From Peribacillus simplex (GTDB lineage: Bacteria; Bacillota; Bacilli; Bacillales; DSM-1321): 64,000 nucleotides of DNA. This document shows, piece by piece, positions 1-7,162 of this stretch. The position numbers and the translations under genes were made by a program. Each line of letters opens with the position of its first letter. Position 1 is the stretch's first letter. Under the pieces are notes generated by a model. The model was not told where the DNA came from and did no database searches. It saw nothing but the letters and a program-made list of their open reading frames with translations. The stretch covers positions 186,001-250,000 of the forward strand of contig NZ_FTMX01000005.1 in assembly GCF_900156045.1 (NCBI RefSeq), given 5' to 3'.

Positions 1-1019
1 ATCATGAAATCGAGATCGAATGTAATGATTCCATTATTGGTATTGTTTAAGATTTGATCTTTGAACGCTTCAGCATTAACAATGTTTTGCCTTTGTTCCT
101 CTAAATCCTTATTTAATAAATGTAATTTCAACGTCTGGTTATGAACGGATTTTTTTAGCTTTTGATTCCATATGTAAATGATTAGAAGGACAAGGGCCAC
201 GGCAGTTAGGATTATGATCAACCAGAATATGAATTGCTCCAGCCTGGCAATTTTTTGATTGGATTGTGGCATGACCCATTTATCGATTATCCCATTGATA
301 TTTCGGTTGGCTTTAAGTTCTGTGAGTGTATTATCCATCATGAAAAGAAGCGATTGATTCCCTTTTTTCACTGCAATCGTATAATCCGCTGGCTCAATGA
401 CTTCATCGAGAATGATATAATTCTTTTCTTGGCGGAACTTTTTCAAATAGAAATCTGCAGTCCATTTGTTTCCGATGAATACATCTGCACGGTTGTTCAA
501 TAATGTTAAAATACCCGAGTATTGATTCGAAACGGTCGTTAAATTTGTATTCCTCATATTTAGAAATGTGCTGATTACTTGAGTGGTTTGGTCAAGGACA
601 ACATGTGAATCACGTAGATCCGTTAACGTATGAATATCCTGTTTCCTTTTACTTGGAATGATTATGGATTGGGACATTGTAAAATAGGATTGAGTGAAAT
701 CAAGTTGGTTATCTTTTTCGGTATTATAGGTACTTCCAACAATAGCATCAATTGTTCCATTACTTAAAGCTTTTTCGGCTTCTTCCATCCTCATCGGAAT
801 ATATTTGAAATCCACGCCATTATATTTTGCTATTTCCTCCATTAAATCAATATTGATGCCTGTCAGTTCACCAGCTTCATTTTCAAATGAAAATGGAGGA
901 AGAGCACTTTCCCCAGCAATTATAAATGTTTTTTGTTCAGCAAAAACAGCGGGAGACCAAAACGTTTGAACAACGACTATCAAGCAAAATATACTTATTA
1001 AAAACAGCTGCTTTTTAAT
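1..1019 (-). CDS. Solute-binding-domain sensor protein with PAS region (3' end cut by window)
   Basis: 339 codons are visible. Residues 1-27 form a signal peptide (KKQLFLISIFCLIVVV core, cleavage after SPAVFA). Residues 30-250 read as a periplasmic-type amino-acid-binding domain (SBP_bac_3: FSFENEAGELTGINIDLM, AIVGSTYNTEK). Residues 264-284 are one membrane helix, followed by a linker and the start of a PAS-like segment (FKDQILNNTNNGIITFD). In Bacillaceae this layout belongs to membrane sensors ending in a histidine kinase or GGDEF output; the output domain lies outside the window. No ATG, GTG or TTG fits: the upstream in-frame stop lies close by, and the only codon suitably spaced from the strong GGAGG is ATT at 1019-1017, placed exactly before the signal peptide. 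The domain calls are sure; the ATT start is inferred. Confidence 0.8.
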   Translation of the reverse strand, partial: MKKQLFLISIFCLIVVVQTFWSPAVFAEQKTFIIAGESALPPFSFENEAGELTGINIDLMEEIAKYNGVDFKYIPMRMEEAEKALSNGTIDAIVGSTYNTEKDNQLDFTQSYFTMSQSIIIPSKRKQDIHTLTDLRDSHVVLDQTTQVISTFLNMRNTNLTTVSNQYSGILTLLNNRADVFIGNKWTADFYLKKFRQEKNYIILDEVIEPADYTIAVKKGNQSLLFMMDNTLTELKANRNINGIIDKWVMPQSNQKIARLEQFIFWLIIILTAVALVLLIIYIWNQKLKKSVHNQTLKLHLLNKDLEEQRQNIVNAEAFKDQILNNTNNGIITFDLDFM

Positions 1020-1246
1020 TAAGAGCCCTCCTTCTGTGTCAAAATCCTTGCAGTCAGTGTTTCTCGGCTAAAAACACCATGATAATATATTTCTCCAGTC
1101 AGGACTTGAACCCTTTAAAATGTAAAGAATTCTTATTATAATCTGACACAATCTAACAATAACCTACAAAAAGTGTGTGTGTTTCTGAAAGCATAACCTG
1201 TCCTAACCTAGTTAAGGTGCAGGAGCAAAATTAAAGTAGAAGAAGA

Positions 1247-1818
1247 GCCAATTGATTTCAGAAATCCAATAAGGATTACAGTAAAAAACATGAAGGATAA
1301 TCTAGTCTTGTTTTTTAGACAAATTCGAAAAAATCGCGTTTGCCTGCAGTTTTTTTCTTAAAAAAGATCCAGTTGATTTCAGAAATCCGCTCCCTTTCCG
1401 CCGACTGTCTGCCGAGCCTCCTCGACGCAAGCGTCTGTAGGGTCTCGGCTAGCCAGTTATTCGGCAGGAGTGTCGCAAATTTCTTCAATCCAATAAGGAT
1501 CACAGTAAAAAAAACATGAAGGATAATTTAGTCTTGTTTTTAGACAAATTCGAAGAAATCGCGTTTGCCTGCAGTTTTTTTCTTAAAAAAGATCCAGTTG
1601 ATTTCAGAAATCCGCTCCCTTTCCGCCGACTGTCTGCCGAGCCTCCTCGACGCAAGCGTCTGTTGGGTCTCGGCTAGCCAGTTATTCGGCAGGAGTGTCG
1701 CAAATTTCTTCAATCCAATAAGGATCACAGTAAAAAAACATGAAGGATAATTTAGTCTTGTTTTTTAGACAAATTCGAAGAAATCGCGTTTGCCTGCAGT
1801 TTTTTTCTTAAAAAAATT
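1247..1818. repeat. Tandem array of a ~225-bp palindromic repeat unit (2 full copies plus partials)
   Basis: The units 1268-1491 and 1492-1716 are almost identical (period 224/225), a third copy begins at 1717 and stops near 1818, and 1247-1267 is a shortened lead-in. Each unit has an imperfect palindromic core running from GATTTCAGAAATCCGCTC to GTGTCGCAAATTTCTTCAA, with the internal marker GGTCTCGGCTAGCCAGTTAT. The same core occurs at ~4290-4400 and ~6780-6895. Small ORFs here are by-products of the repeat. Confidence 0.85.
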
Positions 1819-1925
1819 CCATTTGATTGGAACGGGTACTCGAGAACCCTGCGGGAAAGGCGTGCCCAAGGGGGACAAAAAGGTGCATAGATCGCCCACG
1901 GAAAGCAAGTGCCTGGAGAGGAAAT
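1819..1925. repeat. Second module of the composite palindromic repeat
   Basis: A segment beginning TTGATTGGAACGGGTACTCG and containing GCGGGAAAGGCGTGCCCAAG, then ACGGAAAGCAAG. It corresponds to the right-hand modules of the composite elements at 4262-4622 and 6735-7130. Here it follows directly on the tandem array, so this locus is an expanded version of the same two-module element. Confidence 0.7.
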
Positions 1926-1948
1926 CATTTTAAAAATCCTCAATCTGT

Positions 1949-2002
1949 TTAATTATTTTTCTTTTCAAGGCTTTTTAACATTTGCCGTAACTCTTCATTT
2001 TC
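1949..2002 (-). pseudogene. C-terminal remnant of a DinB-family gene
   Basis: The minus strand reads ELRQMLKSLEKKNN then stop. The intact DinB gene at 4634-5101 ends ALRQMLKNLEISKID, and the nucleotide match around TTTTTAACATTTGCCGTAAC is nearly exact. No more of the gene is recognisable upstream. Both DinB ends directly abut a copy of the composite repeat, so this is likely what remains of a duplicated or rearranged segment. Confidence 0.6.
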
Positions 2003-2017
2003 CTGAATCGAAATTCA

Positions 2018-2063
2018 AAAAAGCCCAATTTCTCAGTATTAAAATTGAGAAATTGGGCTTTTT
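2018..2063. terminator. Bidirectional rho-independent terminator
   Basis: Perfect 15-bp stem AAGCCCAATTTCTCA / TGAGAAATTGGGCTT (2021-2035, 2046-2060) with A- and T-runs on both sides. It lies downstream of the minus-strand gene ending at 2365. The ~300 bases between them (2064-2364) hold nothing else I can support. Confidence 0.75.
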
Positions 2064-2364
2064 GCTGCTCCATAAAAGCGCCCTATTATGAAATAACACA
2101 TTATTTGTTGAAATCATTACTTAAACCTTTTTCAAGATAAGCACTCGTTAGTTCAAGAAAAGCGTACACTTTGTTGTGCAGTATTTTCTTTTGTTAGCTG
2201 CAACGAGTATGCCTGTTACACGGTTGTTTGCTTACACCCTGCGGATCTTTTTTTGTTTTTATTCATTTTTGGTTGAGTAGTTACTTGCAATCCATAAAAG
2301 AGGTCGATGAACATAAAGTGAGGTAATATCTTAAATTTGATTAATTTATTTTCTCAACGATATA

Positions 2365-2958
2365 TTAATCTTTTAATCCCTTTCCATTGAGAATTTTCTG
2401 CATGCATTTTTCAACTCTTGACTCTCGAGTTTTGGATTGTTTGGGTTGAGAAAAATGAAGAATGTATGCTCTTTGCCGTCCCGGGGTCAATGCTTCGAAA
2501 GCAGTTTTCAAGGCAGGGATTTCATCGAATTTGTTATGAAGTTCTTCAGGAATTATGAATTCATCGTTCTTTTTAAAATTGACTTCCAAACCGGCTTTTT
2601 CAACTTCAATCGCTTCATGAATATAGGCTTTCAGAATGGCTTCCGTTGCAACAATCTCCTGAACATTGGTGAACCGAATTTGGCGCGCTCCCTGTACATT
2701 CTCCGTTTGTTGGATTAGAATCCCGTGGGCATCCTGTAACAAGGCACCTTTGTGAAACAGAAGCGCACAATATTCTTTAAATCCATGTATTAAAACTATG
2801 TTTTTTTTCTCAAACGTGTAACAAGGATGCATCCATTTAAATTCTTCGGTAAGGTCACAGTCAAGGACGATATTTCTCAACGTCTCATACTCTTCCTGCC
2901 ACTTTTTAGCTTTACTTAAAAATTCATCAACCTTAGGATTCATTCTACTATTTGTCAT
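2365..2958 (-). CDS. YdeI/OmpD-associated (DUF1801-like) family protein
   Basis: About 197 aa from the ATG at 2958, chosen because GAGGAG lies 9 nt upstream; an earlier ATG (3003) lacks a ribosome binding site. The N-terminal half (KVDEFLSKAKKWQEEYETLR ... FKWMHPCYTFEKKNIVLIHG ... LFHKGALLQDA) matches the YdhG/DUF1801 fold, and the C-terminal half (IPEELHNKFDEIPALKTAFE, LTPGRQRAYILHFSQPKQSK, ARxxRVEKCMQKILNGKGL pattern) matches the YdeI/OmdA tail. Bacterial members are common, small, soluble and of unknown biochemical role; a link to stress resistance has been suggested for some. Single gene between terminators. Confidence 0.8.
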   Translation of the reverse strand: MTNSRMNPKVDEFLSKAKKWQEEYETLRNIVLDCDLTEEFKWMHPCYTFEKKNIVLIHGFKEYCALLFHKGALLQDAHGILIQQTENVQGARQIRFTNVQEIVATEAILKAYIHEAIEVEKAGLEVNFKKNDEFIIPEELHNKFDEIPALKTAFEALTPGRQRAYILHFSQPKQSKTRESRVEKCMQKILNGKGLKD

Positions 2959-3040
2959 CACGGAACACTCCTCTTTCCGAGCAGTTTGCTTTTTCTTATA
3001 CATTAGCTAAATACTAAAAAACAGGGTCAGAGGTTTGGTC

Positions 3041-3433
3041 TTACAATTCCTCTAACAATTTATTAAGTTCATCGCCCATTTTCGGCCAACCATATTTCGC
3101 ACCATTGAATGCTTGATCTTCTTTTTCAAATCCTGTTTGTTCGAGATTTAAGTAGGTTGTTCCATCCTCGTGCTTTAATGTCCATGTGACTGTAGTGTTT
3201 ATCCCGCCACCTACCCAAGTGTAAGATAACTTATAAGGCTCCTCCACTTCAAGAACTTCGGAATCAATAATTAAATTCCACTGTTCATTCCGAAACTGAA
3301 ATTTATGTCCGACGACAGGTTTAATATCATTAGCCATTACCCATCTCGCAAGAGTATTTGCATCCGTTAAGGCAAGCCATACCTTCTCGATCGGGCTCTT
3401 AAAATTAAAATCTTGTGATACTGTTAAATTCAT
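3041..3433 (-). CDS. AHSA1/SRPBCC domain protein
   Basis: 130 aa. It begins with the typical FKSPIEKVWLALTDANTLARW motif and ends with GWPKMGDELNKLLEEL, both hallmarks of AHSA1-type START-like domains that form a hydrophobic ligand-binding cup. The ligand is unknown. Its ATG follows directly on the stop codon of the ArsR-type regulator gene (TAA-ATG), so the two are co-transcribed and translationally linked. This ArsR + AHSA1 pairing is common in Firmicutes and suggests a self-contained, regulator-controlled unit. Confidence 0.85.
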   Translation of the reverse strand: MNLTVSQDFNFKSPIEKVWLALTDANTLARWVMANDIKPVVGHKFQFRNEQWNLIIDSEVLEVEEPYKLSYTWVGGGINTTVTWTLKHEDGTTYLNLEQTGFEKEDQAFNGAKYGWPKMGDELNKLLEEL

Positions 3434-3760
3434 TTATTGTTCCTCCTCTAATATTTGGTTTAAAAGTAACATTCTTTCACTCCAGAATCTCCTGTAAAAC
3501 GATACCCAATCCTCAATTTCTCTCAACGGGGCAGCATTTAGCCGATAACGCGTTTCCCTGCCGACCTTTCTGCTGATTACGAGACCAGCCTCTTTAAGGA
3601 TTGCCAAATGCTTTGAAACCGCAGTACGGCCCATTTCAAAATGTACGGTCAACTCATTGAGTGGCAATTCTTCCACGTCCGCCAACAAACGTAGCAATTT
3701 ACGTCTTGTTGGGTCAGCGATGGCTACATAAATATCACGATCTTGACTTTTCTCGTTCAA
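3434..3760 (-). CDS. ArsR-family winged-helix repressor
   Basis: About 108 aa. IADPTRRKLLRLLADVEELP and the recognition helix region MGRTAVSKHLAILKEAGLV are classic for ArsR/SmtB regulators. No metal-binding ELCVCDL-like cysteine motif is present, so it probably senses something other than a thiophilic metal. I prefer the TTG at 3760, placed ~9 nt behind AAGGGG; the GTG at 3766 overlaps the ribosome binding site. It heads the two-gene unit with the AHSA1 protein and has a textbook operator-promoter upstream (3783-3832), so autoregulation is likely. Confidence 0.85.
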   Translation of the reverse strand: MNEKSQDRDIYVAIADPTRRKLLRLLADVEELPLNELTVHFEMGRTAVSKHLAILKEAGLVISRKVGRETRYRLNAAPLREIEDWVSFYRRFWSERMLLLNQILEEEQ

Positions 3761-3782
3761 AATCACCCCCCCCTTTTAATTG

Positions 3783-3832
3783 GACACCATTTAGTGTCTT
3801 TTATTATATGACACCAAATGGTGTCCTGTCAA
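3783..3832 (-). promoter_or_regulatory. Promoter with two palindromic operators for the arsR-AHSA1 unit
   Basis: On the minus strand TTGACA (3832-3827), an 18-bp spacer and TATAAT (3808-3803) form a consensus sigma-A promoter. The spacer is filled by the inverted repeat GACACCATTTGGTGTC (3810-3825), and a second copy, GACACTAAATGGTGTC (3783-3798), lies just downstream of the -10. Two dyads on and behind the promoter fit repression by the adjacent ArsR protein. Confidence 0.85.
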
Positions 3833-3969
3833 TTTTATTATTGACACACGGTATTTGTTTTATTCTCTTATCATCAAGTATTATGGTTCCTTCAAATTTG
3901 TTCACTAGATTATACTTCAAACTTTTTAAATCCCTTTACAACTGAACTGCCCCGTTAGTTAATGCATTT

Positions 3970-4208
3970 CTTCATAATGGTAGCATTCGATATTGGAAGT
4001 ACATTACTCAAGCAGATATTGTGGTACTTGCTTTTTTATAGTAGGAAATCCAGAGGAATGGATGTTATTGAAAAATTATTGGAGGACCAAACTCTGCTTT
4101 CATATGTGGGTGAGTAAGAACGTAAAAAAAATAAGCAAACGACAGGCTGAAGGAATTGAAGTGGCAAAGAATAACGGCGTGAGATTCGGAAGACGTAAGT
4201 ATGAATGA
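3970..4208 (+). pseudogene. Relic of a serine recombinase (resolvase/invertase family)
   Basis: The end of the reading frame gives KISKRQAEGIEVAKNNGVRF GRRKYE, matching the signature that joins the catalytic domain to the DNA-binding part of Tn3-type resolvases (R-Q-x-E-G-I-x-x-A-K-x-x-G-x-x-x-G-R). Upstream bits consistent with the family (RGMDVIEKLLEDQTLLSY) appear in another frame and are broken by stops. No catalytic N-terminus and no complete helix-turn-helix remain. Evidence of an old mobile element. Confidence 0.65.
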
Positions 4209-4261
4209 ATTATGACTTCATTCAAGTATATGTAAATGGAAGTAATCGATAAGTTTTTACA

Positions 4262-4622
4262 AACCCTCCAAAAAAAGTTCCTGCTTGTTTTCAGAAATCA
4301 GCTTCATTTCGCAGACTGTCCCAAGCCTCTTCGTCGTAAACACCTGTAGGGGTCTCGGCTAGCCAGTTATTCGACAGCAGTGTCGCAAATATCTTCAATT
4401 CCTAGAAGGATTACAGGATAAGTTATTGAGGGTAACCTGGACTTGTTTTAAAATCATGCTTCGGGATGAGACCATTCCTACCCCCTATTGTCGACTAAAA
4501 GGTTTCTATCTAAATTTTTTAAACAAAGTTGATTGAATCGGGTGTACGAGACTCCTGCGGGAAAAGCGTGGCCAAGGGGGAATCTAAGGCGCAAAGAGTT
4601 CCGCGGGCGGGCTGCCCGCGGC
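4262..4622. repeat. Composite two-module palindromic repeat, copy 2
   Basis: Module 1 (~4290-4400) carries GGTCTCGGCTAGCCAGTTAT and the flanking imperfect palindrome. A conserved spacer (~4400-4530: AAAATCATGCTTCGGGATGA, then CTATTGTCGACTAAAAGG) leads to module 2 (~4535-4622: GATTGAATCGGGTGTACGAG, GCGGGAAAAGCGTGGCCAAG), ending in the self-complementary GCGGGCGGGCTGCCCGC. The spacer itself is shared with the 6735-7130 copy, so the whole ~360 bp is the unit. No target duplication was recognised. Confidence 0.75.
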
Positions 4623-4633
4623 ATATCCTTATG

Positions 4634-5101
4634 TTAATCTATTTTTGAAATTTCAAGGTTTTTTAACATTTGCCGTAACGCTCCAAGGTGATAAGCCGAG
4701 TGGGCAATGGTCGCATTTACATTTGTCAGCCATTTTCCTAAATCGATTGTATCGATTTCTTCGAAAAGAGATTCATATTCATTATGTAATCCCTCCCTGA
4801 TTTCCCCCCATTTCACCTCATCAACAGTAGCAATGGTCCAGCTTGCGTCCCAATCTTTTTCAAAGTCTGCACCACTGATCATTGTTCGGATCACCCATAA
4901 ATAATACCGAATGTGGTCTGAGTGAGCAGCAATGGTTGATCCATTTATGGAACGTGAAGCATCTTCAGCGGTTAAACCATCAAGTGTCCCAAAAATCCCT
5001 GTATTCGGTCTTGATTCAGTATAATAGCTCCCATCATTTCCCGGTCCTTCAAACGTTTCTTTCAAAAGCGTTTTTATCGAACTTGTCAACGTCTCGCTCA
5101 T
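4634..5101 (-). CDS. DinB-family protein
   Basis: About 155 aa from the ATG at 5101 behind GGGGG; an ATG 33 nt upstream has no ribosome binding site. Features of the DinB/YfiT four-helix bundle are visible: an early helix, conserved His (AAHSDHIRYYLWVIRTM) and a second His pair (ATIAHSAYHLGALRQML) that in this fold bind a divalent metal. Family members act as metal-dependent thiol transferases or hydrolases, but the substrate here is unknown. Its C-terminal coding end directly borders a composite repeat and is partly duplicated at 1949-2002. Confidence 0.8.
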   Translation of the reverse strand: MSETLTSSIKTLLKETFEGPGNDGSYYTESRPNTGIFGTLDGLTAEDASRSINGSTIAAHSDHIRYYLWVIRTMISGADFEKDWDASWTIATVDEVKWGEIREGLHNEYESLFEEIDTIDLGKWLTNVNATIAHSAYHLGALRQMLKNLEISKID

Positions 5102-5329
5102 CTCAATTCCCCCATGTGTTTTTATCGACTTCATTACTTAATAATACACTAAGACAAATTAATAATCGTTTATTATTTGTTAAATTAATCCAAAAATATC
5201 TCAGGTTTAATGAATTACCCGCTCAACTGGCATAAGATAATGGTTTCTATTACTTTCGAGTACAGTTAACAACCTTATATGGTATTGACGATGCTCTTAA
5301 CGTGATGAAATAAATAAAAATACATTAAA

Positions 5330-5362
5330 AAGGCCATTCCTTAAATAAAAATGAATGGCCTT
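5330..5362 (-). terminator. Rho-independent terminator of the 5400-5720 gene
   Basis: Stem AAGGCCATTC / GAATGGCCTT (5330-5339, 5353-5362), followed on the minus strand by a T-run. It sits 38 bp past the stop codon. Confidence 0.8.
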
Positions 5363-5399
5363 AATTATTTATCTGTCTGAAAATGCGAAGTCTAAAGTT

Positions 5400-5720
5400 T
5401 TAGTAGCTTTTCAAACGATCTTCCAGGGACACAATTCTAAACTTTAACTCTTGATTCGAGTCTAAGCCCCCTATTACAATTTGATTATCTTCCGTAATGG
5501 TGACACATCTGAAGGTTTCTTCTCCGTGGATCTTGATTTTTGTCTCCAATGTCGTTTCCATTTTTGCAAAAACTTGATCTGTGTATGTAAGCGGAAGAAG
5601 ATCATCTAAACCTTCTTCGGGGCTGCCGAGCCACTTAAACATGAAATCTTTCAATGAATATTGTTCAATCATCGATAAATGATCTTTAAAAATTAATTTG
5701 TCTACTGTTATCTCTTTCAA
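5400..5720 (-). CDS. Conserved hypothetical protein, 106 aa
   Basis: I do not recognise the family. I place the start at the TTG at 5720 (KEITVDKLIFKDHLSM), 8 nt behind GAGGAG; the GTG 9 nt earlier lies inside the ribosome binding site. The protein is soluble and acidic, with alternating strand-like stretches in the C-terminal half (TKIKIHGEETFRCVTITE, NQIVIGGLDSNQELKFRIVS) and no membrane segment or cysteine motif. It stands alone with its own terminator, so context gives no function. Confidence 0.65.
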   Translation of the reverse strand: MKEITVDKLIFKDHLSMIEQYSLKDFMFKWLGSPEEGLDDLLPLTYTDQVFAKMETTLETKIKIHGEETFRCVTITEDNQIVIGGLDSNQELKFRIVSLEDRLKSY

Positions 5721-5729
5721 CTTAACCAC

Positions 5730-6072
5730 TCCTCAATAGTATCTAAAGTTTATACGGATAAACTCCTAACATCAAGGGCATTCCAATGACAAACGATTAC
5801 AGTTTGATTACTTGCTGACTAAATAAACCCTTTTCTTCCCGAAAATGGAGTTCTTTTACCTAGAAAACGTATTGTAGGATGATTTTTTCTAAAGAATACG
5901 GCTTGGATTAACAGATAGAGGTTTTATTTTCTGGGGTTTATAGATGATTATCCATGATACAAGGAATCATTTCAGTCGAAAACAGCCTCCCTTTGCTTAG
6001 AAAATGAAGGCTGTTATTCTTATATGGATGTAATACAGCTTTCTGTTAAATGATAGTCCCTTAACTAAAATA
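5730..6072. other. Intergenic stretch with a weak hairpin
   Basis: No ORF, RNA gene or repeat was recognised. Near 5985-6020 AACAGCCT and AGGCTGTT form a possible weak stem-loop that could end transcription of the OsmC gene. Confidence 0.4.
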
Positions 6073-6498
6073 TTATAAGTCTTGTTTTCCTTTAACCCCA
6101 TTTATCGAATAGCTGATTTTAATGTTGGCATTTAATGAATGATATACTGAACAATACGTATTTTTGGATAATTGAATTGCACGGACCACTTTATCTTCAG
6201 GCAGATCACCCTCCAATAAATAGTGGATATGAAAATCGGTAAACCGCTTAGGGTGATTTTCTGATCGTGCCCCTTCTATTTCTATTTGAAAGGCCTTTGT
6301 TTCAAATCGCATTTTTTTTAAAATCATTACAATATCAATGCCTGTGCACCCGGCAAGAGAATGCAAAAGTAACTCAGTGGGTCTTGCTCCGCTATTTTTT
6401 CCTCCTACATCTTCGGCAGCATCCATCTTTATTTCATGTCCCGACGGAGTTGTGCCAGAAAAGGCCATTTCCCCTGTCCATGTAATCAATGTCTTCAT
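6073..6498 (-). CDS. OsmC-family peroxiredoxin-like protein
   Basis: 141 aa. Motifs fit the YhfA-type OsmC branch: GTTPSGHEIKMDAAEDVGGK, ARPTELLLHSLAGCTGIDIV with the first redox Cys, and the second Cys in SKNTYCSVYHSL. OsmC-like proteins reduce organic hydroperoxides using this cysteine pair in the cytoplasm. The ATG follows GGAGG. It is monocistronic; the composite repeat starts ~235 bp upstream. No peroxide-regulator box was recognised near the start. Confidence 0.9.
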   Translation of the reverse strand: MKTLITWTGEMAFSGTTPSGHEIKMDAAEDVGGKNSGARPTELLLHSLAGCTGIDIVMILKKMRFETKAFQIEIEGARSENHPKRFTDFHIHYLLEGDLPEDKVVRAIQLSKNTYCSVYHSLNANIKISYSINGVKGKQDL

Positions 6499-6734
6499 TT
6501 ATTTCAATTCCTCCCTATCTTGTTGTTTAGTTCAAAAATAGTCCACTTGTTTATTTAATGTAAGTACAGATCATTTAAGTCTTAAAATAATATTCCACCA
6601 AATATTGCGGTCATTACGCAAATCAACAGAAACTTGGTTTCAGGATTTGTAATATGATCCTAACTTGTGATGACTTTCCATTCCTTATATTCTTCCCACA
6701 AGTCCTACTTAGTTAGTCATGCTGTAAAATTTGA

Positions 6735-7130
6735 ACTTTGATTACCTCTTCAGGCTTTAAAACCCTCGAAAAAACATTCCAAATGATTTCAGAAATCCGC
6801 TCCCATTCCACCGAGTGTCTGCCAATCCTCATCAAAGCAAACGTCTGTGGGGTCTCGGCTAGCCAGTTATTCGGCAGGAGTGTCTCAAATTTCTTAAATA
6901 GATTCAGGAATTCATGCATTTAAAGTAATAAAAAAACAGAAGGATATTAAGTTTACTTTTAGAATCATGGTTGTGAGAGCATTCCGAACATCCTATTATC
7001 GACAAAAGGGTTCCTATCTTAATTTTAATAAAAAATTGATTGGTACAAGTGTTGAGACACATGAGGGAAAAGAGCGTCCAAGGAGGACCCCGCCAGGCCG
7101 AAACGCCGAGGGCGGAAAGCAAGTTTTTGA
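6735..7130. repeat. Composite two-module palindromic repeat, copy 3
   Basis: Module 1 (~6780-6895) shows GATTTCAGAAATCCGCTC, GGTCTCGGCTAGCCAGTTAT and GGCAGGAGTGTCTCAAATTT. The spacer shares AGAATCATGGTTGTGAGAG and TATTATCGACAAAAGGG with copy 2. Module 2 (~7035-7130) starts TTGATTGGTACAAGTG and ends GGCGGAAAGCAAG. It abuts the 3' end of the beta-amylase gene. Short ORFs inside it are not genes. Confidence 0.75.
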
Positions 7131-7162
7131 ACGATAATTTACTCATCGCCCTATATATCCAT

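Noticed and set aside
1247-1818. CRISPR array
   Set aside because: The repeats are 225 bp and directly joined, with no 20-40 bp unique spacers; no cas genes nearby.
1315-1943. Short ORFs of ~60 codons on both strands (e.g. 1315-1503, 1540-1728, 1752-1943)
   Set aside because: They repeat with the 225-bp tandem unit or lie in the palindromic module, have no ribosome binding sites and encode mirror-like peptides; repeat artefacts.
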